DNA from: an uncultured beta proteobacterium
GTDB taxonomy: Bacteria > Pseudomonadota > Gammaproteobacteria > Burkholderiales > Burkholderiaceae_C
Length of the DNA stretch: 41,279 bases
Direction of reading: 5' to 3'
Assembly (NCBI GenBank): GCA_903873485.1
Contig: CAIQOO010000093.1
Location: 1 to 41,279, forward strand
Notes under the pieces: generated by a model
Seen by the model: only the letters and a program-made list of their open reading frames with translations
Database searches by the model: none
What the model was told of the DNA's origin: nothing
Program-made: the position numbers and the translations under genes
Shown: in pieces, positions 6,767 to 14,908 of the stretch
Numbering within the stretch: the first letter of the stretch is position 1
Layout of the letters: each line of letters opens with the position of its first letter

Positions 6767-7603
6767 TTAAAACCCGGAAGACAACGCAATGCGCCGGGGT
6801 GCCTGACCGGTGCTTAATCGCAGTGCTTGCAGCCTTGGCGGTTTGGCACTGGCATCCCAGTCGCACAATACCAGCCGTTGCAGTGTTAGCTGGCTGGCAG
6901 GCTGCAGCAGTTCATCGACCGGCCGGTGGGTGTGGCCGTGAATCAGGGTGCGGCTGGCGCTGGCCTGCAGCCAAGCGCAGGCGGTCGGTTTGTCGATATC
7001 GGTAACCGCCCCTGCTGCGGCCTTGATGGACTCGCTTTGCGCCCGCATCGCACGGGCAATGCGCTGACGCTCGTTGAGGGGTTTTGACAAAAAGTGATCG
7101 CGCCAAGCCCAGGTTCGCACCATGGCGCGAAACTGCTGGTAGTCCAGGTCGCCCAGGCACAGCGCATCGCCATGGGTCAGCAGCCAGCGTTGTGCATCGA
7201 AGTCCAGTACCGTCGGGTCTGACAGCAGGTGCGTGCAGGCACCCTGGGCAAAGTCATCGCCCAATAGAAAATCCCGATTGCCGTGCATGAAATACAGGCT
7301 CAGACGCTGCGCTGCACCGGCCAGCACCTGCTGGCACCGGGCTTCAAAGCTCACCTGCCGATCACCCGGGCTGCCAAGCACATCGTCACCCACCCAGACC
7401 TCAAACAAATCGCCCAGAATGAACACCGCATCCGCCGGGGTGTCGGCCAGGTAGTGTTGCCAGGCGACAAAGGTGGCTCCCTCGGCGGCCTGCAGGTGCA
7501 GGTCAGAGATGACATCGACCACCCGCCAGCGCGGTGCTGCGATCAACTCTGGCCAAACCTTGGGCAGGCTGATCGGATGGTCTTGTTGCGGTGCCGGGCA
7601 CAT
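6767..7603 (-). CDS. lpxH: UDP-2,3-diacylglucosamine diphosphatase LpxH
   Basis: LpxH cleaves UDP-2,3-diacylglucosamine to lipid X and UMP in lipid A synthesis, at the inner face of the cytoplasmic membrane. The 278-aa protein shows the calcineurin-type metallophosphatase motifs in order: SDLHL near residue 33, GDLFEVWVGDD, GNRDFLLG, LTHGD and HGHTHRP. It is somewhat longer than the approximately 240-aa E. coli enzyme, mainly through an N-terminal extension of about 25 residues. It is the last gene of a minus-strand run behind two cyclophilin genes (53-bp gap to ppiB) and the first host gene beyond the element junction. Confidence 0.93.
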   Translation of the reverse strand: MCPAPQQDHPISLPKVWPELIAAPRWRVVDVISDLHLQAAEGATFVAWQHYLADTPADAVFILGDLFEVWVGDDVLGSPGDRQVSFEARCQQVLAGAAQRLSLYFMHGNRDFLLGDDFAQGACTHLLSDPTVLDFDAQRWLLTHGDALCLGDLDYQQFRAMVRTWAWRDHFLSKPLNERQRIARAMRAQSESIKAAAGAVTDIDKPTACAWLQASASRTLIHGHTHRPVDELLQPASQLTLQRLVLCDWDASAKPPRLQALRLSTGQAPRRIALSSGF

Positions 7604-7656
7604 GGCGACCCTGCCGGTTGAAGGTTTGCCAATTGGCTGATGGATGGGGCCGGTTG

Positions 7657-8163
7657 TCAGAGCAGCACAGCCTTTTCAATCACCACGTCTTCAACCGGAA
7701 CATCGTCGTGGTAGCCCTGGCGGCTGGTTTCGACAGCCTTGATCTGGTCCACCACCTCGGTGCCGGCTACCACCTTGCCAAACACCGCATAGCCCCAGCC
7801 CGATCCGCTGGGCGCGGTGTGGTTCAGAAAGCTGTTGTCAGCCACATTGATGAAAAACTGCGCCGTGGCGGAATGCGGGTCGCTGGTACGGGCCATGGCC
7901 ACGGTGTAGTTCAGGTTTTTCAGGCCGTTGTTGGCTTCGTTGTTGATCGGGGCGTCGCCCTTTTTTTCTTTCATGCCGCGCTCCATGCCGCCGCCTTGCA
8001 CCATGAAGCCGGGAATGACGCGGTGGAAGATGGTGTTGTTGTAATGGCCTTTGCTCACATAGCTCAAAAAATTGGCCACCGTATTGGGGGCTTTCTCCTG
8101 ATCGAGTTCCAGCGTGATGACGCCATGCTTGGCAATGTGGAGTTCGACTTGGGGGTTGCTCAT
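7657..8163 (-). CDS. ppiB: Cytoplasmic peptidyl-prolyl cis-trans isomerase (cyclophilin B type)
   Basis: This 168-aa cyclophilin catalyses cis-trans isomerisation of prolyl bonds during folding in the cytoplasm. Hallmarks are [14 protein letters not shown], the [18 protein letters not shown] stretch with its active-site Arg and Phe residues, and [14 protein letters not shown]. There is no signal peptide; the protein starts [14 protein letters not shown]. It begins 3 bp after the stop of the periplasmic paralogue, so both are in one transcript. Confidence 0.93.
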   Translation of the reverse strand: MSNPQVELHIAKHGVITLELDQEKAPNTVANFLSYVSKGHYNNTIFHRVIPGFMVQGGGMERGMKEKKGDAPINNEANNGLKNLNYTVAMARTSDPHSATAQFFINVADNSFLNHTAPSGSGWGYAVFGKVVAGTEVVDQIKAVETSRQGYHDDVPVEDVVIEKAVLL

Positions 8164-8166
8164 GAT

Positions 8167-8766
8167 TTATTTCACCAGGGTTGCAGAGTTGATAAGAATG
8201 GGGGTTTTTGGAACATCGGTGGGGAACGGCCCACCGGCGCCGGTGGGGCTGAGCCTGATTTTGTCAACCACATCCATGCCCGAGATAACCTTGCCAAACA
8301 CCGTGTAGCCAAACGATTGGGCGTTCGCGTCGAGAAACGCGTTATCTTTGACATTGATGAAAAACTGGGCGGTAGCCGACTGTGGATCACTGGTGCGTGC
8401 CATGGCGATGGTGCCGTTGAGATTGCGCGGGCCGCCTTTGGCCAGCGCCTCGCGTCCTTCGTGCGCAACCGGTGGCCGGGTCGGCTTTTCTGCGTATTTG
8501 GCATCGTAGCCGCCGCCCTGCACCATGAAATTGGCGATGACACGGTGAAAGATGCTGCCGTCGTAGTGCTTGTCACGGACGTATTGCAGAAAATTTTCGA
8601 CCGTTTTGGGTGCCTTGTCAGGGTACACCTCAACCACAAAATCGCCGGAAGAAGTGGCAAACCGGACCTGCGGTGTGGTCTCGGCCAGCGCTGGACTCAC
8701 TATTAAACCTATAGCTATCGACGCAATAGCCGTGCGGGCTAGCGTGCTAAATGATGTGAAATTCAT
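8167..8766 (-). CDS. ppiA: Periplasmic peptidyl-prolyl cis-trans isomerase (cyclophilin A type)
   Basis: This 199-aa cyclophilin has an N-terminal signal peptide ending in PALAET (cleavage after about residue 28), so it works in the periplasm. The catalytic domain shows [32 protein letters not shown] and FGKVISGMDVVDKI. Its start overlaps the stop of the L,D-transpeptidase gene (ATGA) and its stop lies 3 bp before ppiB. Unusually, the stretch coding for the signal peptide core (TAIASIAIGLIV) is a copy of the dispersed repeat family of this window (8698-8749). Confidence 0.93.
   Translation of the reverse strand: MNFTSFSTLARTAIASIAIGLIVSPALAETTPQVRFATSSGDFVVEVYPDKAPKTVENFLQYVRDKHYDGSIFHRVIANFMVQGGGYDAKYAEKPTRPPVAHEGREALAKGGPRNLNGTIAMARTSDPQSATAQFFINVKDNAFLDANAQSFGYTVFGKVISGMDVVDKIRLSPTGAGGPFPTDVPKTPILINSATLVK
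8698..8749 (-). repeat. Dispersed ~50-bp repeat, copy inside the ppiA signal peptide
   Basis: Read on the minus strand it contains GCTAGCCC, a TTGCG block, ATAGCTATAGG and TTTAATAG, in the same order and spacing as the other copies (12870, 15211, 23821, 33455, 34897, 39943). It is fully in frame and forms the hydrophobic core of the signal peptide. Confidence 0.6.
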
Positions 8767-10175
8767 CCCAAAACTCCTTCATAAAAAATTTTCCACGTCC
8801 GGGCTTTGCGGCTCCAGTATTGTCGCCGTGTCACACCGGTGCGCTGACCGGCGACCAGTTCGCCAAAGGTTACCACCATGGTTTCTTCGGTATCGACCCA
8901 GTGCAGCAGGTTCAGATTTTTGATCTCTAGCGTCAGACCCCGTTGTTCGGCGACTTCCTGCCGCAATTCGGGCAACCAGTCGGTCAGCGTCTTGCCGTTG
9001 AGACCAAAGTCAGCGGCGTAGAAAGTGGAGAGCGCATTCAGATTGCCGTCCGATTTGGCCTTGGCCCAAGCCTGCAGTTGGCGCTCAAAGTCATTGCCCA
9101 GGGTTTTGGCGCTTTCGGGCGCCACCCATTTGAGTTGGCGCGAGATCACCACCGGTGTGCTGCGGATCTCGACCGTCTTGATGATGCGATCAAGGTCCGG
9201 GTTAGCCAGCACTACGCAGCCATCGCTGTCTTGCGGCGGGCGCGAGAATTGATTAGGCGGCGTGCCGTGCAGCCAGATGCCCTTGCCGGTCTTGCCGGTC
9301 TTGCCGCGCTTGAGATCAAGCATATTGGGGTAGTTGATGGGCAGCGCGCCGATGCCGTAAAGTTCTTTGAGCGTCTTGGGGTCAAGTTGGCTGGTGATGA
9401 AATACACCCCCAAGGGTGTGCGCAGATCCCCCTCGGCGTTTTTTTCCAGCCCGAGCTTGCCAATTGAAATGTAATAGTCGGCCAGCAGCTTCAGGCCACC
9501 GGGCTGATTTTCAAACAGGTACAGGCGTGCCCGTGACGCATCCACCGCAATCGCATGTTTGTTGAGCACCGACAGCCGCAACAATTCGGACGGCACCGCC
9601 CCTGCGGGAGGGCGTTCCCGCAGCGCCCGGAGCCGCATTTGCGATTCGATCCGCAAGGCATCAAGCGTGCTGGCACCCAGCTTGAGTTGCTCGGGCGAGA
9701 CATTGCCAAACTGGCTGATGGTTTGCGAGCGGGCCGACAGCAAGTCGCCATAGACCAACTGCGCCAGCGCAAAGTTGGGAAAGTCGGTGACCAGTTTTTC
9801 GGCCAGTCGCAATGCGGCCCTGGTTTCTGTCTGGCCGACCAGCCGGTAGATTTCGAGCAGCCTGGCTTCTGCGATGCCATCCTTTGGGCGATCCGGCATT
9901 TTGGCAACTGCCGCTGCCGGCGTTTTGGCCGCCGCAGCCCTCGATGCACGCTCCGGCTCTTTGGCGGCAGGCCGGTTGACCCTGGTCAGACGTTCTACGT
10001 TCTTGCCTGGGCGTGCTGCGGCTTTGGGCGCACGTACTTGTGACTTGATGGCCCGCCCTGGCGCGGGTTTTTTGGCCATTGTTTCATGACGACTGGCCTG
10101 GGCACCGGCAAAACCGCTGGCCAGCGCAGCAGACAGCGCCAACGCCCAGCCGAACAAAAGGGTATGCCGGGACAT
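8763..10175 (-). CDS. Exported L,D-transpeptidase (YkuD) with C-terminal NTF2-like domain
   Basis: This 470-aa protein is expected to cross-link or modify peptidoglycan in the periplasm. A signal peptide (residues 1-26, ending FAGAQA) is followed by an Ala/Lys/Pro-rich linker to about 95, a helical region, and the YkuD domain (about 205-345). That domain has H303 in WLHGTPP and the catalytic SDGC motif with C320. Residues about 360-470 form an NTF2/SnoaL-like domain (AWAKAKSDGNLNALSTFYAADF, ending TWKIFYEGVLG), as in Cds6-type L,D-transpeptidases. The upstream TPR protein ends in a similar domain. The start lies 18 bp behind a terminator hairpin, so the gene needs its own promoter or read-through. 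Confidence 0.88.
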   Translation of the reverse strand: MSRHTLLFGWALALSAALASGFAGAQASRHETMAKKPAPGRAIKSQVRAPKAAARPGKNVERLTRVNRPAAKEPERASRAAAAKTPAAAVAKMPDRPKDGIAEARLLEIYRLVGQTETRAALRLAEKLVTDFPNFALAQLVYGDLLSARSQTISQFGNVSPEQLKLGASTLDALRIESQMRLRALRERPPAGAVPSELLRLSVLNKHAIAVDASRARLYLFENQPGGLKLLADYYISIGKLGLEKNAEGDLRTPLGVYFITSQLDPKTLKELYGIGALPINYPNMLDLKRGKTGKTGKGIWLHGTPPNQFSRPPQDSDGCVVLANPDLDRIIKTVEIRSTPVVISRQLKWVAPESAKTLGNDFERQLQAWAKAKSDGNLNALSTFYAADFGLNGKTLTDWLPELRQEVAEQRGLTLEIKNLNLLHWVDTEETMVVTFGELVAGQRTGVTRRQYWSRKARTWKIFYEGVLG

Positions 10176-10193
10176 GGCTACCGACTGGGCGCC

Positions 10194-10219
10194 AAAAAAC
10201 CGGCGACCCAGGTCGCCGG
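10194..10219 (-). terminator. Rho-independent terminator between the TPR and L,D-transpeptidase genes
   Basis: Read on the minus strand, CCGGCGAC pairs perfectly with GTCGCCGG around a CTGG loop and is followed by six T. It ends the TPR-protein transcript. Its end lies only 18 bp before the transpeptidase start codon, leaving no room for a promoter beyond it. Confidence 0.8.
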
Positions 10220-10248
10220 AAGATTGCCCGGCATGACTGGTTCAGCAC

Positions 10249-11283
10249 TCAATTGCCAGTGGCTTCTTTGGTAATCAGCCAGCGCGAACCGGACTTTTGC
10301 AGTTCCAGCGTCTTGCGGCTCGACACGTTAAGCGCATTGGCTTTGTAAGACTGGCGAAATCTGGCGACTGCCTTGTCGCCATTGATGGCCAGCTTCAGAT
10401 CGGCAATATCGACACTGATGCTCGACTTGCCGGTGATACGCAAGTGACGGTCTTTTTCCCAGGCGGCGCGTGTCTGGCCGCCGGGTGGCACAAATTGCGG
10501 ACTGTAGGCACCCAAATAGGATGCCATGTTTTTGTCGGACCAGGCCTGCGCCCAGGCCTCTACCGCAGCCTGTGCTGCCAGGGTGGCGCCGCTGTCTGCC
10601 GCAGCGGCTGCCGGTTTGGCTGCAACAACCGGCGGCATCGGGCTGGCAGCCGGTGCCGACGGCTTGACCACTGCCGCCACTGCCACCGGTTCCGGCTTGC
10701 TGGCCGGCGCTGGTGTTGCGGTGGTGACGGCGGCGCTGGCGGCAGGGCGCGCTGCGCCCAGGTTGGGTTTGAAAATCTCCCGGATCAGTGCCAATTTTGG
10801 CGGCACCGCCGCGTTGCCGCTGTCGAGCTGCAACGCCTTGTTGTAAGCCTGGCTGGCCAGTCTGGCATAGATATCGCCGATGTTTTCATGCGCGGTGGCA
10901 TAGCTCGGGTTGGTGCGAATGGCCACTTCAAGCGCCATGCGGGCCTTGTCAAATTGCCCCTGGTTGGCGTACAGCACGGCCAGGTTGTTGTAAGGCTCGG
11001 GCAACTCGGGATAGTCATCGGTGAGCTTGGTGAAAATGGCGATGGCTTCGGTCGGCTTGCCCAGATTGCGCAGAATCACGCCCTTGAGAAAGCGCATTTG
11101 CGGGTCGGCCGGCTTGCTTGCCAGATGGCGATCCACCAGGGTCAGGGCAGATGCAAACTGGTTGGACCGCAGCAACTGGGTGACATCTTCGTAGTCATCG
11201 GCTTGTGCTGGCAAGACTGACAGGGATGCGACCAAGGCCAGCAGGCGAAGGGTGGCAGTGAGGACTGAACGATGTTGTTTCAT
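10249..11283 (-). CDS. Exported TPR protein with C-terminal NTF2-like (Cds6-like) domain
   Basis: A signal peptide (MKQHRSVL to PAQA, about 28 residues) leads to a 344-aa periplasmic protein. About residues 30-170 hold at least three tetratricopeptide repeats (for example LPEPYNNLAVLYANQGQFDKA, then PSYATAHENIGDIYA). An Ala/Pro-rich linker (about 180-230) follows, then an NTF2-like domain (AVEAWAQAWSDKNMASYLGAYSPQF, ending SRWLITKEATGN). The same domain type ends the next gene, the L,D-transpeptidase, which suggests a shared target in the envelope. The ATG at 11283 is preferred to 11325 because the signal peptide begins there. Function beyond scaffolding is unknown. Confidence 0.83.
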   Translation of the reverse strand: MKQHRSVLTATLRLLALVASLSVLPAQADDYEDVTQLLRSNQFASALTLVDRHLASKPADPQMRFLKGVILRNLGKPTEAIAIFTKLTDDYPELPEPYNNLAVLYANQGQFDKARMALEVAIRTNPSYATAHENIGDIYARLASQAYNKALQLDSGNAAVPPKLALIREIFKPNLGAARPAASAAVTTATPAPASKPEPVAVAAVVKPSAPAASPMPPVVAAKPAAAAADSGATLAAQAAVEAWAQAWSDKNMASYLGAYSPQFVPPGGQTRAAWEKDRHLRITGKSSISVDIADLKLAINGDKAVARFRQSYKANALNVSSRKTLELQKSGSRWLITKEATGN

Positions 11284-11474
11284 GGGCAAGATGGAAGGAT
11301 GATGGCAAGTTTGCGGGACCGGCAATTGACTGCGACAGGGCCTTATACTGAAGTTGATTGTATCTGAGGGCCGCTTTTTCCGACTTTGTCAACGGCTCGC
11401 CAGTCAATCCCGGATGGCTCGCTTTGGGCCGCCAACTGTAACGATTTTTTGAGTTTTTCAGAGTTTTATCACCC

Positions 11475-12854
11475 ATGAGTTTGCGTATTTTCAACAGCTT
11501 GTCGCGGGCACTGGAGCCTTTTTCGCCGTTGCAGCCGGGCCTTGTGCGCATGTACGTGTGCGGCATGACGGTTTATGACCTGTGCCATCTTGGGCACGCG
11601 CGCTCGATGCTGGCCTTTGATGTGGTGCAGCGCTGGCTCAAATGCAGTGCTTACCGGGTGACCTATGTGCGCAATGTCACCGACATTGACGACAAGATCA
11701 TTCGCCGCGCCCTTGAAAACGGCGAAAGCATTCGCGCCCTGACCGACCGCATGGTCGCGGCCCTGCACCAGGATGCCGATCAGTTGGGCATTGAGCGCCC
11801 AACCCATGAACCACGCGCCACCGACTATGTGCCGTCGATGCTTGGGCTGATTGGCTTGCTTCACAACAAAGGTCTGGCCTACCAGAGTGCCGCTGGCGAC
11901 GTGAACTTTGCCGTGCGCAAATTGCCCGGCTACGGCAAGCTCAGCGGCAAGTCGCTTGACGAGCTGCGCGCTGGCGAGCGGGTCGCGGTGGCCGATGGCA
12001 AGACCGATCCGCTCGACTTTGTGCTGTGGAAGTCGGCCAAGCCGGGCGAGCCGGCCGATGCCCGCTGGGACAGTGCCTATGGGCCGGGGCGTCCCGGCTG
12101 GCACATTGAATGCTCGGCCATGTGCGGTGATTTGCTCGGCAACACCATCGATATCCACGGCGGCGGTGCCGATTTGCAGTTTCCGCACCATGAAAACGAA
12201 ATCGCCCAGAGCGAAGGGGCACATGGGGTGGCGCTGGCGCGCATCTGGATGCACAACGGTTTTGTCACCCGCGACCACGAGAAGATGTCCAAAAGCCTGG
12301 GCAATTTTTTCACTATTCGTGAAATTCTGGCGCGCTTTGATGCCGAGACTTTGCGCTTTTTCATCGTTCGCTCGCATTACCGCAGCGCCCTGAACTACAG
12401 CGATGTGCATCTGGATGATGCGCGTCAGTCGCTCAAGCGCCTGTACACGGCACTCGATTTGGTGTCGCCCGAGAACATCGTGATCGATTGGGCCAAGCCC
12501 TATGCAGCGCATTTCAAGGCCGCCATGGACGAGGACTTTGGCACGCCGGAGGCCGTGGCCGTGTTGTTTGACCTCGCCTCCGAGGTCAACCGCACCCGCT
12601 CGGGTGAACTGGCCGGATTGCTCAAGGCGCTCGGCGGCTGCCTCGGGCTGCTGCAAGGCGACCCGCAAGCATTTTTGCATGCCGGTGCCGGTCTTGACGA
12701 GGTGGCCATTGCCCAGCGCATTGCCCAGCGCGCTGACGCCAAGGCGGCCAAAAACTTTGCCTTGGCTGACCAGATCCGCCTGGAGCTGCAAAGCCGGGGC
12801 ATTGTCCTGAAAGACTCGGCCAATGGCACAAGCTGGGAGGTTGTCAAGTCATGA
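11475..12854 (+). CDS. cysS: Cysteinyl-tRNA synthetase
   Basis: This 459-aa class I synthetase charges tRNA-Cys. The first zinc-ligand Cys and the HIGH motif are in [18 protein letters not shown], the zinc site continues in [10 protein letters not shown] and HHENE, and KMSKS is in [17 protein letters not shown]-type C-terminal helical domain ends at the stop. Length and motifs are normal. It is divergent from the TPR gene across a 190-bp gap. Confidence 0.96.
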   Translation: MSLRIFNSLSRALEPFSPLQPGLVRMYVCGMTVYDLCHLGHARSMLAFDVVQRWLKCSAYRVTYVRNVTDIDDKIIRRALENGESIRALTDRMVAALHQDADQLGIERPTHEPRATDYVPSMLGLIGLLHNKGLAYQSAAGDVNFAVRKLPGYGKLSGKSLDELRAGERVAVADGKTDPLDFVLWKSAKPGEPADARWDSAYGPGRPGWHIECSAMCGDLLGNTIDIHGGGADLQFPHHENEIAQSEGAHGVALARIWMHNGFVTRDHEKMSKSLGNFFTIREILARFDAETLRFFIVRSHYRSALNYSDVHLDDARQSLKRLYTALDLVSPENIVIDWAKPYAAHFKAAMDEDFGTPEAVAVLFDLASEVNRTRSGELAGLLKALGGCLGLLQGDPQAFLHAGAGLDEVAIAQRIAQRADAKAAKNFALADQIRLELQSRGIVLKDSANGTSWEVVKS

Positions 12855-12869
12855 TTTTTGCATGTTTTA

Positions 12870-12919
12870 TGCCGCTAGCCCTTGTCAGATAAGCGATGAC
12901 TGCTCCATTAACTATAGCT
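12870..12919 (+). repeat. Dispersed ~50-bp repeat at the start of alkA
   Basis: GCTAGCCCTTGTCAGATAAG continues into CGATGACTGCTCCATT and ACTATAGCT. It matches the family core (CTAGCCCTT, ATAAGCG, a purine-rich gap, then TATAGC). The ATG and first eight codons of the alkA gene lie within it. Confidence 0.65.
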
Positions 12920-13546
12920 GAAGGTACCACCGCACCCGTTTACTGGCTGGATGCCTGCAAGCATTTGATGAAGAAAGACCGGGTCATGAAGCGGCTGATT
13001 CCCCAGTGTGGCAAAGCCTGCCTGCAAAGCCGGGGGGATGCCTTTATGACCCTGGCGCGCAGCGTGGTGGGGCAGCAGATTTCGGTCAAGGCGGCGCAGA
13101 CGGTGTGGGACCGGTTTGCCAAACTACCCGAACTGATGACCCCGGCGCAGGTGCTGCGGCTGAAGATCGAGGACATGCGTGCGGCCGGTCTGAGTGCGCG
13201 CAAGGTCGAATACATCGTTGATCTGGCACTGCATTTTGACCGGGGTACCTTGCATGTGGCGGCCTGGGACAGCATGGATGACGAGGCGGTCATTGACGAA
13301 CTGGTGGCGATTCGCGGCATTGGCCGCTGGACCGCAGAGATGTTTCTGATCTTTCACCTGATGCGCCCCAATGTGTTGCCGCTCGACGATGTGGGCCTGA
13401 TCAATGGCATCAGCAAATGCTATTTTTCAGGCGAACTGGTCAGCCGCAGCGATGCGCGCGAAGTCGCCCTGGCCTGGGCACCGTACCGCAGCGTGGCCAC
13501 TTGGTACATTTGGCGCTCGCTCGACCCGGCGCCGGTGGAATACTGA
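12896..13546 (+). CDS. alkA: DNA-3-methyladenine glycosylase II (AlkA-type)
   Basis: This 216-aa base-excision enzyme removes alkylated purines from DNA. The helix-hairpin-helix is in LVAIRGIGRWTAEMFLIFHL and the catalytic Asp follows in VLPLDDVGLING. The N-terminal half (DACKHLMKKDRVMKRLIPQ, then SVVGQQISVKAAQTVWDRF) is typical of short AlkA-like proteins of Burkholderiales, which lack the N-terminal domain of E. coli AlkA. The start at 12896 falls inside a dispersed repeat and has no clear ribosome-binding site. Confidence 0.88.
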   Translation: MTAPLTIAEGTTAPVYWLDACKHLMKKDRVMKRLIPQCGKACLQSRGDAFMTLARSVVGQQISVKAAQTVWDRFAKLPELMTPAQVLRLKIEDMRAAGLSARKVEYIVDLALHFDRGTLHVAAWDSMDDEAVIDELVAIRGIGRWTAEMFLIFHLMRPNVLPLDDVGLINGISKCYFSGELVSRSDAREVALAWAPYRSVATWYIWRSLDPAPVEY

Positions 13547-13550
13547 GACC

Positions 13551-13820
13551 TTGCGGGACAGACCAATCTACACGAAGTGAGATTGCTCTGTCCCCAACTG
13601 ATTGTCGGATGTTTGCCTTGCCTTGCGGGACAGACCAATCTACACGAAGTGAGGTTGCTCTGTCCCCAACTGATTGTCGGATGTTTGCCTTGCCTTGCGG
13701 GACAGACCAATCTACACGAAGTGAGGTTGCTCTGTCCCCAACTGATTGTCGGATGTTTGCCTTAGCTTGCGGGACAGGTCAATTTTTGCTCAGCGAAGCA
13801 AAGCTCATTGCCCAGTCCCC
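13551..13820. repeat. Tandem 72-bp hairpin repeat, three copies plus one diverged copy
   Basis: Units start at 13551, 13623 and 13695 with at most single-base differences; a fourth begins at 13767 and then diverges. In each unit GGGACAGACCAATC can pair with a downstream GATTGCTCTGTCCC (one mismatch; G-T in copies 2 and 3) around a 12-nt loop, followed by a constant spacer. The fourth keeps the outer stem (GGGACaGG with CCcAGTCCC) but has a different inner stem TTTGCT/AGCAAA. As 72 is divisible by 3, open frames run through the array on both strands, but they only translate the repeat. It fills the alkA-accA gap. The hairpin form recalls REP elements mobilised by RAYT transposases; none is in the window. 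Confidence 0.85.
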
Positions 13821-13840
13821 AATATTGAATGGAGCCAAGT

Positions 13841-14815
13841 GTGGTTAAAAAAAGTTTTCTCGATTTCGAAACCCCGATAGCCGAGTTGGAAAACAAAATT
13901 GAAGAATTGCGCTATGTGCAGACCGAGTCTGCCGTGGACATTTCAGCCGAAATCAACCAGTTGGCCAAAAAAAGCCAACAACTCACCAAGGACATCTACA
14001 GTGACCTGACACCCTGGCAAATTACCAAGATTGCCCGCCACACCGAGCGCCCCTACACGCTGGACTATGTTTCGGACATCTTCAGCCACTTTGTCGAACT
14101 GCATGGCGACCGGCATTTTGCCGATGACCTGAGCATCATCGGCGGATTGGCGCGTTTTAATGGCACACCGTGCATGGTGATAGGCCAGCAAAAAGGCCGC
14201 GACACCAAGGAGCGTGGCCTGCGCAACTTCGGCATGAGCAAGCCAGAAGGCTACCGCAAAGCCTTGCGGCTGATGAAGACTGCCGAGAAATTCAAACTGC
14301 CGGTGTTCACCTTTGTCGATACGCCCGGAGCCTACCCCGGTATTGATGCCGAGGAGCGCAGCCAGTCCGAAGCCATTGGCCGCAACATTTTCGAGATGGC
14401 GCAGCTCGAAGTGCCGATCATCGTCACCATCATCGGTGAAGGCGGCTCGGGTGGCGCACTGGCCATTTCGGTGGGGGACCAGGTGCTGATGCTGCAATAT
14501 GCTGTCTATTCGGTGATCAGCCCCGAGGGTTGTGCCTCGATTCTCTGGAAAACCTCCGAACGGGCGCAGGAAGCGGCTGACGCATTGGGCATCACCGCCC
14601 ACCGGCTCAAGGCACTCGGGGTGATTGACAAGATTGTCAATGAGCCGGTGGGTGGCGCCCACCGCGACCCCAGACAGATGGCGTCTTTTCTCAAGCGCGC
14701 CCTCAACGATGCCTTCCGCCAGGTCAGCGATCTGAAAATACCGGAATTGCTGGACCGGCGCTATGCCCGGCTGCAAGGTTATGGCCGCTTCACCGACACC
14801 AAGCCGGCCAAGTAA
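13841..14815 (+). CDS. accA: Acetyl-CoA carboxylase carboxyltransferase subunit alpha
   Basis: With AccD this protein moves the carboxyl group from carboxybiotin to acetyl-CoA, giving malonyl-CoA for fatty acid synthesis. From the GTG at 13841 it has 324 aa: [22 protein letters not shown] at the start, [18 protein letters not shown], the CoA-site glycines in [16 protein letters not shown], and [15 protein letters not shown] 13841 is favoured because GGAG lies 6 nt before it and [10 protein letters not shown] is the family's usual beginning. An ATG 12 bp upstream (13829) has no ribosome site. The promoter must lie in or before the 72-bp hairpin array. Confidence 0.95.
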   Translation: MVKKSFLDFETPIAELENKIEELRYVQTESAVDISAEINQLAKKSQQLTKDIYSDLTPWQITKIARHTERPYTLDYVSDIFSHFVELHGDRHFADDLSIIGGLARFNGTPCMVIGQQKGRDTKERGLRNFGMSKPEGYRKALRLMKTAEKFKLPVFTFVDTPGAYPGIDAEERSQSEAIGRNIFEMAQLEVPIIVTIIGEGGSGGALAISVGDQVLMLQYAVYSVISPEGCASILWKTSERAQEAADALGITAHRLKALGVIDKIVNEPVGGAHRDPRQMASFLKRALNDAFRQVSDLKIPELLDRRYARLQGYGRFTDTKPAK

Positions 14816-14908
14816 ATCCATGACATTCATCGGGGTCAGCGCCTGCCGGTGGCTGCCAACAGGCGGCAGGTGCGTCGCACTGTTGTCAGGCTGTCGCCTA
14901 ATCAGGCC

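Noticed and set aside
7591..8706. 371-codon plus-strand frame opposite the two cyclophilin genes
   Set aside because: Antisense shadow: both cyclophilins are certain, and this translation is only the reverse reading of their codons.
11469..12791. Long minus-strand frame opposite cysS
   Set aside because: Mirror frame of a certain gene with no family pattern of its own. Long frames opposite accA/tilS (13943-15193), argH (26070-26837) and opposite the transporter (35037-36248) were dropped for the same reason.
13417..13848. Repeat protein of three 24-residue units
   Set aside because: The frame is open only because the 72-bp DNA repeat is a multiple of 3. Both strands are open, and the DNA has hairpin structure instead of codon character.
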